Origin: Oscillospiraceae bacterium
Lineage (GTDB): Bacteria; Bacillota_A; Clostridia; Oscillospirales; Oscillospiraceae
DNA length: 25,057 nucleotides
Direction: 5' to 3'
NCBI GenBank assembly: GCA_015068175.1
Contig: SVLA01000011.1
Location: forward strand, 1-25,057
The notes beneath the pieces are model-generated. The model was not told the DNA's origin. It ran no database searches and worked only from the letters and a program-made list of their open reading frames with translations. Made by a program: the position numbers and the translations under genes. Positions 7,698 through 14,705 of this stretch are shown here, one piece after another (position 1 is the stretch's first letter; the number at the start of each line of letters is the position of its first letter).

Positions 7698-8579
7698 ATG
7701 ATCAGAACATCAATAAAGTCTCTGAGGGACCCCTTTGTTTTAGTGGACAACAATGTATATTACTTGTATGGCACAGATGCTGCCCTGGACTGGGATCAAG
7801 GGAGCAGCTATGGATGCTATAAAAATGACAGCGGCCGGCTGGACGGAGAATGGGTGAAATTGCCGCCTGTTGTGGTTTTGCCAGAAACGGCTGTGCAAAA
7901 CAGGTGGGCGCCGGAAGTGTATGCCTACAATGGCGCCTATTATATGTTTGCGACATACATGTCCTCGGAAACGAGTCTCCGGGGGTGCGCGGTGTTTCGC
8001 GCAGTCTCACCTGAGGGGCCCTTCGTAGAGATTTCCAACGGGCACATCACGCCGCGGGATTGGTCCGCCATTGACGGAACGCTGTACATCGATGAAGAAG
8101 GACAACCCTGGATGGCCTTTGTCCATGAATGGGTCAGCACGGATGATCATGTTGGAAGAATGGTCGTAGCGCGGCTTTCGGCAGATCTGACAGAGATGGT
8201 TTCTGAACCGAAGGAGATTTTTCGTGCAGACGCGCCGGCTTGGGCGAAGGGGTGCGTTACGGACGGCTGTTTTTTGTTTCATGTCAACGGGAAGCTGGCA
8301 ATGCTGTGGTCGAATTTTGATCAGGATGGCTATTGCGTTGCTGTGGCCAAAAGCGAAAATGGAAAAATCGATGGGCGTTGGGTGCAGGAGGAAAATCTGC
8401 TGTACTCCAAGGCGATCGGCGGTGTGGATGGAGGACACGGTATGTTCTTCAGAGCGCTGGACGGGAAACTGTATTTGTCCCTGCACTCGCCGAATACTTC
8501 CACCGAGCAGACCAAAGAAGAGGTTTTCTTTATTCCGGTGGTGGAAGATCATGGCGATCTGAAATGTATCATTGCCTGA
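7698..8579 (+). CDS. GH43-like glycoside hydrolase, probable arabinosidase/xylosidase
   Basis: 293 residues, no signal peptide, so cytoplasmic. It shows the five-bladed propeller hallmarks of GH43: SLRDPFV with the likely base Asp11, RWAPEVY (about 69-75), SAIDGTLYIDEEG with the likely pKa-modulating Asp126, and GGHGMFFRALDGKLYLSLHSPN near the end. The general-acid position is unclear, because the region reads ADAPAWAKGCVTDGCFLF with Asp rather than a Glu. It follows the GH51 gene by 57 bases with a GGAAG ribosome site and ends just before a terminator, so it is the last gene of the sugar locus. Substrate is inferred from context; linkage cannot be assigned. Confidence 0.82.
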   Translation: MIRTSIKSLRDPFVLVDNNVYYLYGTDAALDWDQGSSYGCYKNDSGRLDGEWVKLPPVVVLPETAVQNRWAPEVYAYNGAYYMFATYMSSETSLRGCAVFRAVSPEGPFVEISNGHITPRDWSAIDGTLYIDEEGQPWMAFVHEWVSTDDHVGRMVVARLSADLTEMVSEPKEIFRADAPAWAKGCVTDGCFLFHVNGKLAMLWSNFDQDGYCVAVAKSENGKIDGRWVQEENLLYSKAIGGVDGGHGMFFRALDGKLYLSLHSPNTSTEQTKEEVFFIPVVEDHGDLKCIIA

Positions 8580-8595
8580 AGTGACTCTATAATTG

Positions 8596-8625
8596 CAAAA
8601 CCGCACCGAAACCGGTGCGGTTTTG
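8596..8625 (+). terminator. Rho-independent terminator of the sugar-use operon
   Basis: A 13-bp perfect stem (arms 8596-8608 and 8613-8625, loop AAAC) ends in TTTTG, 17 bases after the GH43-like stop. Arms read CAAAACCGCACCG and its complement. It would also fold on the minus strand. Confidence 0.85.
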
Positions 8626-8910
8626 TGGTATCATGCATGATATTCCCACGGACCTCAACCTGCCTGGTATATCGAGCGCCGCTGTTTGCTCTGATTCTCA
8701 GCCGGCACGGTGATCGGCATGGAAGGAAATCGATAGGTATCCGTAGGGACACTCCTCCCGGGATGTCTGTGATGCACCCGCCTTGTTTCCGCGGGCACCC
8801 GGGGACGGATGTTCCTGCAAGCCCCCTCGGATCTCTCCGAAGGGGTTCGTTATGGGGATAGATCTTAGCCCTTGACAGCAGCCAGGGGTATTATCCGCAA
8901 AAGAGGGAAA
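8626..8910. other. Gene-free stretch with a 14-bp palindrome and a ppdK-end remnant
   Basis: No convincing gene was found between the terminator and the orphan gene. The stretch holds a perfect 14-bp palindrome TATCATGCATGATA at 8629-8642. After this comes GC-rich sequence with no recognised function (8643-8820). The remainder (8822-8880) resembles the 3' end of ppdK and is listed separately. Confidence 0.5.
8822..8880 (-). repeat. Vestigial copy of the ppdK 3' end and hairpin (left direct repeat)
   Basis: The core at 8850-8873 matches 9778-9801 at 21 of 24 positions, including 12 identical bases ATCTTAGCCCTT. Read on the minus strand, 8866-8880 encodes Ala-Ala-Val-Lys-Gly-stop, like the Ala-Ala-Ile-Lys-Gly-stop of PPDK. 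A hairpin at 8822-8845 (CCCC, then CGGA pairing with TCCG, then GGGG) sits where the ppdK terminator would be, but without a T tract. Upstream coding similarity ends after about five codons. Confidence 0.6.
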
Positions 8911-9681
8911 TCAATTCCGTTTCCAACATTCATTCGCAACATACATTAAATTATAGCGTAATTGCACAAGCAACTTGTTTGACAGTTCGTTGTATTCTTT
9001 GTCCATTCCTTTTTTATGAGCGCTGTACGGTGGTGAATCGTTCCATGAACCCATAGCGCCAAATACATCGGCTTGATCTGCTGCATAATATATGGTTTTA
9101 AATTCGTTGGGAAGTTGTTTGGGTATATAATCATCTTCCGCAGCCGTAGAATTACTCAAAACCTCATACGCATGATGAAAAACATCTGCATAATATGGTT
9201 CTTCTATTTCAGCGGCAAACTTTCCAATATCCAAAAGGGTTTCCTTGAATTCGTCGATTTTGTTTGTGAAATGAAGATGATCGAAAACAGTGTGGTTTTT
9301 AATGTGCTGTTCATCGTAAATGATTTTCCATTTATTTTGTTCTCTGTCAAACGCCCAATAGGGACAAAAACAAGAGAGCTTCCCATTTTTCCAATAACAT
9401 ACGATGGCACATTGCGAGGTGTTAGCAAACCCAAGCAAATGCTTATGATCTCTGTTGGTCGGGATAATGAATTTCACATCTTTTAGCCCTCGCTGCAAAC
9501 AAATATCGAACCATTCGCAAACCGAACTTGCCTGAACCGACTTGCATAATAATTTGCGCGCGAATATAAACTGTATGGACAATGTATGTTTGCTTGGAGT
9601 AAAATTAATTTTACTGTTTTCAAAAAGGGCTTTTCTCGCACTTATTACAATACCGCTTGCTTGTCGTATCTCGCCATTCAT
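8911..9681 (-). CDS. Unrecognised 256-residue protein on an AT-rich island
   Basis: 256 residues, probably soluble and cytoplasmic; no signal peptide, membrane helix or known catalytic motif was recognised. The start is well supported: AAAGGAG lies nine bases before the ATG and a good sigma-A promoter is just upstream. The sequence is rich in aromatic residues, Lys and Asn, with a Cys/Trp-rich middle (CAIVCYWKNGKLSCFCPYW, about residues 92-110) and a C-terminal block with GSWNDSPPYSAHKKG. Base composition is clearly more AT-rich than ppdK and prmA, which points to horizontal transfer. It lies between direct repeats of the ppdK 3' end. Single-gene cargo of a decayed element, an orphan immunity or defence gene, or an ordinary accessory gene are all possible; no function is claimed. 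Confidence 0.75.
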   Translation of the reverse strand: MNGEIRQASGIVISARKALFENSKINFTPSKHTLSIQFIFARKLLCKSVQASSVCEWFDICLQRGLKDVKFIIPTNRDHKHLLGFANTSQCAIVCYWKNGKLSCFCPYWAFDREQNKWKIIYDEQHIKNHTVFDHLHFTNKIDEFKETLLDIGKFAAEIEEPYYADVFHHAYEVLSNSTAAEDDYIPKQLPNEFKTIYYAADQADVFGAMGSWNDSPPYSAHKKGMDKEYNELSNKLLVQLRYNLMYVANECWKRN

Positions 9682-9706
9682 GCTTGTCGCTCCTTTGGTT
9701 TTTAAT

Positions 9707-9735
9707 AATATAACATTTTATAGAAATATTATCAA
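9707..9735 (-). promoter_or_regulatory. Sigma-A promoter of the orphan gene
   Basis: On the minus strand, TTGATA (9730-9735) and TATATT (9707-9712) are separated by exactly 17 bases, just upstream of the AAAGGAG ribosome site. It lies immediately after the ppdK terminator, so the orphan gene can be transcribed independently of ppdK. Confidence 0.75.
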
Positions 9736-9743
9736 CAGATACA

Positions 9744-9775
9744 CAAAAATCCCCGTGGATTGCTCCACGGGGATT
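9744..9775 (-). terminator. Rho-independent terminator of ppdK
   Basis: On the minus strand a 12-bp perfect stem (arms 9748-9759 and 9764-9775, AATCCCCGTGGA and its complement, 4-base loop) is followed by TTTTTGTGT. It begins 18 bases after the ppdK stop. Confidence 0.9.
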
Positions 9776-9777
9776 CA

Positions 9778-9801
9778 TTATTGGGTTAAATCTTAGCCCT
9801 T
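9778..9801 (-). repeat. Right direct repeat, spanning the ppdK stop codon
   Basis: The intact counterpart of 8850-8873 (21 of 24 identical). It covers the last codons and stop of ppdK and the bases just after it. The two copies bracket about 900 bp of AT-rich DNA in the same orientation, as attachment-site repeats would when an element inserts at a gene's 3' end and restores that end. Confidence 0.55.
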
Positions 9802-12414
9802 AATAGCGGCCTGAGCGGCGGCCAGGCGGGCGATGGGCACACGGAAGGGGGAGCAGGACACATAGTCCAGGCCGATCTTGTGGCAGAACTCCACGGAGAC
9901 AGGGTCGCCGCCGTGCTCGCCGCAGATGCCGTAGTGCAGCTCCTTGCCGCTGGCCTTGCCCTTGGCAACGGCCATCTGCATCAGCTGGCCAACGCCGTTC
10001 TGATCCAGCTTGGCGAAGGGATCGTTCTCGTAGATCTTCCGCTCGTAGTAAGCGCTCAGGAACTTGCCGGCGTCGTCACGGGAGAAGCCGAAGGTCATCT
10101 GGGTCAGGTCGTTGGTACCGAAGCAGAAGAAGTCGGCGTGCTTGGCGATCTCGTCGGCGGTCAGGCAGGCCCGGGGGATCTCGATCATGGTGCCGACCTC
10201 GTAGTGCAGCTCCATGCCGGAAGCGGCGATCTCAGCGTCAGCGGTGGTCACTACCACGTTCTTGACGTACTGCAGCTCCTTCACGTCGCCCACCAGGGGG
10301 ATCATGATCTCAGGAACGATGTTCCACTGGGGATGACGGCCCTTCACGGCCAGAGCGGCCCGGATGACGGCCTTGGTCTGCATGGCGGCGATCTCGGGGT
10401 AGGTGACGCTCAGACGGCAGCCACGGTGACCCATCATGGGGTTGAACTCGTGCAGAGAAGCGATGATGTCCTTGATCTGCTGGACGGACTTGCCCTGAGC
10501 GGCAGCCAGAGCGGCGATGTCCTCCTCAGCGGTGGGCACGAACTCGTGCAGGGGGGGATCCAGGAAGCGGATGCACACGCGGTACTCTTCCATAGCCTCG
10601 TACAGACCCTCGAAGTCGGCCTGCTGCAGGGGCAGGATCTTGGCCAGAGCGGCTTCCCGCTCTTCCACGGTGTCGGCGCAGATCATCTCACGGAAGGGAG
10701 CGATACGACCATCCTCGAAGAACATATGCTCGGTACGGCACAGGCCGATGCCTTCGGCACCCAGTTCCCGGGCCTTGATGGCGTCCCGGGGGGAGTCGGC
10801 ATTGGTGCGGACCTTCAGGGTGCGGTACTGGTCAGCCCAGGCCATGATGCGGCCGAACTCGCCGGCGATGGTGGCTTCCACAGTGGGCACCTGGCCATCG
10901 TAAATGTTACCGGTAGAGCCGTCTAGGCTGATCCAATCGCCTTCGACGTAGGTCTTGCCGGCCAGAGTGAACTTCTTGTTCTCTTCGTCCATGGTGATCT
11001 CGCCGCAGCCGGAGACACAGCACTTGCCCATGCCGCGGGCAACGACGGCGGCGTGGGAGGTCAGACCGCCGCGGACGGTCAGGATGCCCTGGGCGGCCAT
11101 CATGCCTTCGATATCCTCGGGGGTAGTCTCCAGACGGACCAGGACCACCTTCTCGCCCCGCTCCTTCCAGGCCTTGGCATCCTCAGCGGAGAACACGGCC
11201 TTGCCGCAGGCGGCGCCGGGGGATGCGGGCAGAGCCTTGCCCACGGGGGTGCGCTTCTTCAGCTCCGCAGCGTTGAACTGGGGATGCAGCAGAGTATCCA
11301 GGTTCCGGGGCTCGATCATAGCCACGGCCTTCTTCTCATCGATCATGCCCTCGTCCACCAGGTCGCAGGCGATCTTCAGAGCAGCGGGCGCGGTACGCTT
11401 GCCGTTACGGGTCTGCAGCATATACAGCTTGCCGTTTTCAACGGTGAACTCCATATCCTGCATATCGCGGTAGTGGTTCTCCAGAATGGCGCAGATCTTC
11501 TCGAACTGAGCAAAAGCCTCGGGGAACTTTTCGGCCATCTCGGAGATGGGCATGGGGGTCCGGATACCGGCCACCACGTCCTCGCCCTGAGCGTTGGTCA
11601 GGAATTCGCCGGTCAGCCGCTTCTCGCCGGTGGCGGGGTCACGGGTGAAGGCAACGCCGGTGCCGCAGTCGTCGCCCATATTGCCGAAGGCCATGGACTG
11701 AACGTTGACGGCCGTACCCCAGGAGTAGGGGATGTCGTTCTCGCGGCGGTAAACATTGGCGCGGGGGTTGTCCCAGGAACGGAACACGGCGCGGACGGCG
11801 CCCATGAGCTGCTCCTTGGGGTCGGAGGGGAAGTCGGTGCCGATCTTGGCCTTGTACTCAGCCTTGAACTGCTCGGCCAGCTCCTTCAGGTCCTGGGCGG
11901 TCAGGTCCACGTCCAGGGTGACGCCCTTGACCTTCTTCATCTTGTCGATGAGCTCTTCGAAGTACTTCTTGCCCACTTCCATGACCACGTCGGAGTACAT
12001 CTGGATGAACCGGCGGTAGCAGTCATAGGCCCAGCGGGGATTGCCGGACTTGTTGGCCAGAACTTCCACCACGTCCTCGTTCAGGCCCAGGTTCAGGATG
12101 GTGTCCATCATGCCGGGCATGGAGGCGCGGGCGCCGGAACGGACGGAGACCAGCAGAGGATTCTCCTTGTCACCGAACTTCTTGCCGGTGATGGCTTCCA
12201 GCTTTTCAACATATTCCATGATCTCAGCCTGGATGTCAGGATGGATCTGGCGGCCGTCTTCATAGTAACGGGTGCAGGCCTCGGTGGAGATGGTGAAGCC
12301 CTGGGGGACCGGCAGACCGATGTTGGTCATTTCAGCCAGGTTGGCGCCCTTGCCGCCCAGCAGCTCGCGCATGGAGCCGTTGCCCTCGGTGAACAGGTAA
12401 ACATACTTGTGCAT
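9793..12414 (-). CDS. ppdK: Pyruvate, phosphate dikinase
   Basis: 873 residues, the normal full length. It interconverts pyruvate, ATP and phosphate with PEP, AMP and pyrophosphate in the cytoplasm; in anaerobes it often works in glycolysis with PPi. The N-terminal nucleotide-binding domain begins FTEGNGSMRELLGGKGANLAEM. The phosphohistidine is His454 in GGLTSHAAVVARGMG. The C-terminal PEP/pyruvate barrel has GLCRTEHMFF (about 557-566), EIMIPLV and the catalytic Cys831 in CGEHGGDP. Start ATG 12414 is preceded by AAAGGGG; a longer frame to 12462 adds 16 residues unlike the family. It is a single-gene unit with its own promoter and terminator. No PPDK regulatory-protein gene is nearby. Confidence 0.98.
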   Translation of the reverse strand: MHKYVYLFTEGNGSMRELLGGKGANLAEMTNIGLPVPQGFTISTEACTRYYEDGRQIHPDIQAEIMEYVEKLEAITGKKFGDKENPLLVSVRSGARASMPGMMDTILNLGLNEDVVEVLANKSGNPRWAYDCYRRFIQMYSDVVMEVGKKYFEELIDKMKKVKGVTLDVDLTAQDLKELAEQFKAEYKAKIGTDFPSDPKEQLMGAVRAVFRSWDNPRANVYRRENDIPYSWGTAVNVQSMAFGNMGDDCGTGVAFTRDPATGEKRLTGEFLTNAQGEDVVAGIRTPMPISEMAEKFPEAFAQFEKICAILENHYRDMQDMEFTVENGKLYMLQTRNGKRTAPAALKIACDLVDEGMIDEKKAVAMIEPRNLDTLLHPQFNAAELKKRTPVGKALPASPGAACGKAVFSAEDAKAWKERGEKVVLVRLETTPEDIEGMMAAQGILTVRGGLTSHAAVVARGMGKCCVSGCGEITMDEENKKFTLAGKTYVEGDWISLDGSTGNIYDGQVPTVEATIAGEFGRIMAWADQYRTLKVRTNADSPRDAIKARELGAEGIGLCRTEHMFFEDGRIAPFREMICADTVEEREAALAKILPLQQADFEGLYEAMEEYRVCIRFLDPPLHEFVPTAEEDIAALAAAQGKSVQQIKDIIASLHEFNPMMGHRGCRLSVTYPEIAAMQTKAVIRAALAVKGRHPQWNIVPEIMIPLVGDVKELQYVKNVVVTTADAEIAASGMELHYEVGTMIEIPRACLTADEIAKHADFFCFGTNDLTQMTFGFSRDDAGKFLSAYYERKIYENDPFAKLDQNGVGQLMQMAVAKGKASGKELHYGICGEHGGDPVSVEFCHKIGLDYVSCSPFRVPIARLAAAQAAIKG

Positions 12415-12439
12415 TGGAATTACCCCTTTCATTTGTTGC

Positions 12440-12460
12440 GGGGAGCCGTCCCGGCACCCC
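12440..12460 (-). promoter_or_regulatory. Hairpin in the ppdK leader
   Basis: The leader between promoter and start folds as GGGG-T-GCCG, loop GGA, CGGC-T-CCCC (one T-T mismatch), about 25 bases before the ATG. No T tract follows on the transcript, so it is more likely an mRNA stability or translation element than an attenuator. No known riboswitch was recognised. Confidence 0.4.
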
Positions 12461-12501
12461 AAATTTTGGTATTTTTTGTAAGATGATTTTTACGCGCGTA
12501 T

Positions 12502-12530
12502 AGTATAGCACGGAGAAACGGAAAATGCAA
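12502..12530 (-). promoter_or_regulatory. Sigma-A promoter of ppdK
   Basis: On the minus strand TTGCAT (12525-12530) and TATACT (12502-12507) are 17 bases apart, giving a leader of about 80 bases. It sits between the stop of the DUF4015-like gene and ppdK. Confidence 0.75.
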
Positions 12531-12583
12531 ACACTTTTATGGTTGAAATAACAAATTTTCCGGAATTTTTGATAAATTTCCTA

Positions 12584-13621
12584 TCAGGTGGGCCCCAGAT
12601 CTTCCAACGGCCGCAGGACGCAATACTGATCGTACCGGGTGTCGCCGGAGGTGGTGATGAAACCCAGTTGGATGGCCGGATCCGGGAAGGGGGCCAGGGC
12701 GGCGGTCTCGGCGATCTGTGTGCCGTCGATGCCCGTCAGATAGAGCCGTGTCCGGCCTTCGGGGAGCTGCAGATCCATGGTCTCCTGAATAAAGGAAACG
12801 CAGAATTTGTCCGTGGAGCAGGTCTTGACCAGGGTGGACGCGGCGGCATTCAGCGCTTCCTGCTGATCGCCGTTAAAGACGATCTTGTCCGTCCGGGGGA
12901 AGCGGAAATCCGCAAACAGCACTTCGTTGAAGCCCATGCTCCGCAGCTCCGTAATGAGCTGGATCAGATAGGTGATGGTGCCGTCGGAGGCAGGGTTCAG
13001 CCAGTAGCAGTCAAAATCCCGGTCCAGCCACAGATTGGTGCCGCTGTTCTTTTGGGGCAGGCCGTAGGGCACCCGCTCCCGCTGGTCGGCCATGATGAAC
13101 TGGTACTCCTGGAAGGAGGGGATCCGGGCGATGAGGTAATACCCCTCAGCCATGAGTTTTTTCAGCAGGGCGTCCACTTCGGCGGGGTCAAAATCCTTGG
13201 TGGGGGCCACCTTGGAGGTGTAGCATACATAGCCGGCCACGTTTTTCAGTTCCAGGCAAATGGTGCTGCCTTTGGGCAGGGCCAGCAGGGTCTCTTCCAC
13301 CAGGGCCGTTTGGTTCATGAGCTGCTTCATGGTGATGCTGACACCGCTGAAGCGCGCCAGCTCAGTGGAAATTTCTTCCTCCTCTTCCTGGCCGGTGTGG
13401 ACGGTTACGGTCTCCACGGGATCCGGCCGGGTGGGGATCACACCCTGGGCATACTGGGGGGACATGGAAAAGTCCAGCTTCACCCCGTCGGGGGTGTAGA
13501 CCACATAGCGGTTCAGCCACAGCAGCCACAGCAGCAGCGCCAGGGCCGCGAAGACCACCAGCACCACCAACCCCAGGAACGTGCGCCGCAGAGTCCGCCG
13601 CAGGCGGTAAGGTACATTCAT
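12584..13621 (-). CDS. Membrane-anchored DUF4015-like putative glycoside hydrolase
   Basis: 345 residues. A basic N-terminus (RLRRTLRRT) and one membrane helix (about 14-36) suggest the bulk lies outside the cell. Residues 231-242, FNEVLFADFRFP, match the barrel strand typical of the DUF4015 putative glycosyl hydrolase family. A TIM-barrel-like layout is supported by other strands such as YYLIARIPSF. A short acidic run (EEEEE) precedes the domain. AAGGAGAT precedes the ATG, which lies three bases after the prmA stop, so the two are co-transcribed. Function is unknown; cell-wall or extracellular glycan processing is inferred. No clean terminator follows. Confidence 0.65.
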   Translation of the reverse strand: MNVPYRLRRTLRRTFLGLVVLVVFAALALLLWLLWLNRYVVYTPDGVKLDFSMSPQYAQGVIPTRPDPVETVTVHTGQEEEEEISTELARFSGVSITMKQLMNQTALVEETLLALPKGSTICLELKNVAGYVCYTSKVAPTKDFDPAEVDALLKKLMAEGYYLIARIPSFQEYQFIMADQRERVPYGLPQKNSGTNLWLDRDFDCYWLNPASDGTITYLIQLITELRSMGFNEVLFADFRFPRTDKIVFNGDQQEALNAAASTLVKTCSTDKFCVSFIQETMDLQLPEGRTRLYLTGIDGTQIAETAALAPFPDPAIQLGFITTSGDTRYDQYCVLRPLEDLGPT

Positions 13622-13624
13622 AAA

Positions 13625-14560
13625 TTATCTCCTTCGGGCGGTGACGCACCGCCAATCCTCTTGTTCGTAAACGCCGGTGACGGTCAGGCCCGCCCCGGTC
13701 AGGGCGGCGGTCACGTCCGCCAGCCGCCCATCCAGAATGCCGGAGCAGATCAGGGTGCTGCTGTCCCCCAAAAAGGCCGGCAGCACCGGGGAAAGATGGA
13801 TGATCACATCCGCCACGATATTCACCAGCACCACATCGTAATGGCGCTCCTTCAGCCGGTCCATCAGCCGCCGGTCGGCGGTGACGTCGCCGGTCAGGGC
13901 CGTAAATTCCGGGGCGGCGAAGCCGTTGTAGGCCGCGTTTTCCCGGGCGATGCCCTCGGCCTTGGGATCGATGTCCACGCCCACGGCGCTTTCGGCCCCC
14001 AGCCGCAGGGCGGTGATGGACAAAATGCCGCTGCCGCTGCCCAGGTCCAGACAATGGCTGCCGGGCTGGACGAAACGCTCCATGGCCCGCATCACCATCT
14101 GGGTGGAGGGATGGGCGCCGGTGCCAAAGGTCAGGCCCGGATCCAGGATCACCGGCAGACGGCCGCCGTGATCTTCCTGCGCCAGCCAGCAGGGCAGCAC
14201 CACCAGCCGCTCGCTGACTTCCACGGCGGGGTAGTTGTCCTTCCAGCTTTCTTCCCAGTCGGTCTCCGCCATTTCCGTCACGGTCATTGGCAGACCCAGT
14301 TTCTCCGTCAGAGCGGTCAGCCTGGCCATGCCGGCGGTGTCCGTGTCCTCCAGATACAGCTTGATCTGGGAAAGGCCCTGGAGCTTTTCCTGCAGTTCTT
14401 CATCGATGTAGTCCCAGCAGGCCCGGTTCTCTTCCAAAAAATCTTCAAACTGGTCCTGATCTTCAATGACCAGGTCCGCGAAGCCGCCGGCGGTCAGGGC
14501 CGCGGCCGCTTCCTCCACACCCATCTGGGCGGTTCCTACAGTAATTTCCAGCCATGCCAT
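13625..14560 (-). CDS. prmA: Ribosomal protein L11 methyltransferase
   Basis: 311 residues, the usual size. It trimethylates lysines and the N-terminus of ribosomal protein L11 using S-adenosylmethionine. The N-terminal recognition domain is followed by DPGLTFGTGAHPST (140-153), the PrmA signature, then the SAM-binding LDLGSGSGIL (171-180), the acidic loop VGVDIDPKA and VNIVADVII (about 246-254). GGGAGGA precedes the ATG. It is the first gene of a two-gene unit with the DUF4015-like gene; in many Firmicutes prmA instead sits near dnaJ and rsmE. Confidence 0.95.
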   Translation of the reverse strand: MAWLEITVGTAQMGVEEAAAALTAGGFADLVIEDQDQFEDFLEENRACWDYIDEELQEKLQGLSQIKLYLEDTDTAGMARLTALTEKLGLPMTVTEMAETDWEESWKDNYPAVEVSERLVVLPCWLAQEDHGGRLPVILDPGLTFGTGAHPSTQMVMRAMERFVQPGSHCLDLGSGSGILSITALRLGAESAVGVDIDPKAEGIARENAAYNGFAAPEFTALTGDVTADRRLMDRLKERHYDVVLVNIVADVIIHLSPVLPAFLGDSSTLICSGILDGRLADVTAALTGAGLTVTGVYEQEDWRCVTARRR

Positions 14561-14592
14561 GGCAGTTCCTCCCGGGATTCGGATTTTCTTCT

Positions 14593-14621
14593 ATTGTACC
14601 GCATCCCGGCCCAAAGCGCAA
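14593..14621 (-). promoter_or_regulatory. Promoter of prmA unit
   Basis: On the minus strand TTGCGC (14616-14621) and TACAAT (14593-14598) are 17 bases apart, 33 bases before the prmA start. It diverges from the promoter at 14646. Confidence 0.6.
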
Positions 14622-14645
14622 TAAATAAATTTTCTGTGAAGCCTC

Positions 14646-14674
14646 TTCCTATTTTGGATTTATAGGTGTATAAT
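14646..14674 (+). promoter_or_regulatory. Promoter of ymfF-ymfH-lgt unit
   Basis: A consensus -10 TATAAT (14669-14674) lies 17 bases after a weak -35 TTCCTA (14646-14651). The first gene starts 31 bases downstream behind an AGGAG ribosome site. Confidence 0.6.
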
Positions 14675-14705
14675 AAGAAAAATTACGGTCCGTACAGGAG
14701 AAATT

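Noticed and set aside
8629..8642. Perfect 14-bp palindrome TATCATGCATGATA as an operator or insertion site
   Set aside because: It lies just after the terminator with no promoter or gene near; there is nothing to tie it to a function.
8625..8861. 78-codon plus-strand open frame after the GH43-like gene
   Set aside because: It begins within or just after a terminator, has no ribosome site and ends in the ppdK-end remnant; no protein-like pattern.
9793..9801. ppdK truncated or disrupted by the island
   Set aside because: The gene is full length (873 codons) with a normal C-terminus, stop and terminator, so the island left it intact.
11053..12486. Long plus-strand open frames antisense to ppdK
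   Set aside because: They mirror a complete PPDK gene with all catalytic residues; no start signal or recognisable protein on the opposite strand.
12539..14665. 708-codon plus-strand open frame opposite prmA and the DUF4015-like gene
   Set aside because: The minus-strand genes have clear motifs and ribosome sites; the long frame is low-complexity His/Gln/Gly-rich shadow sequence.
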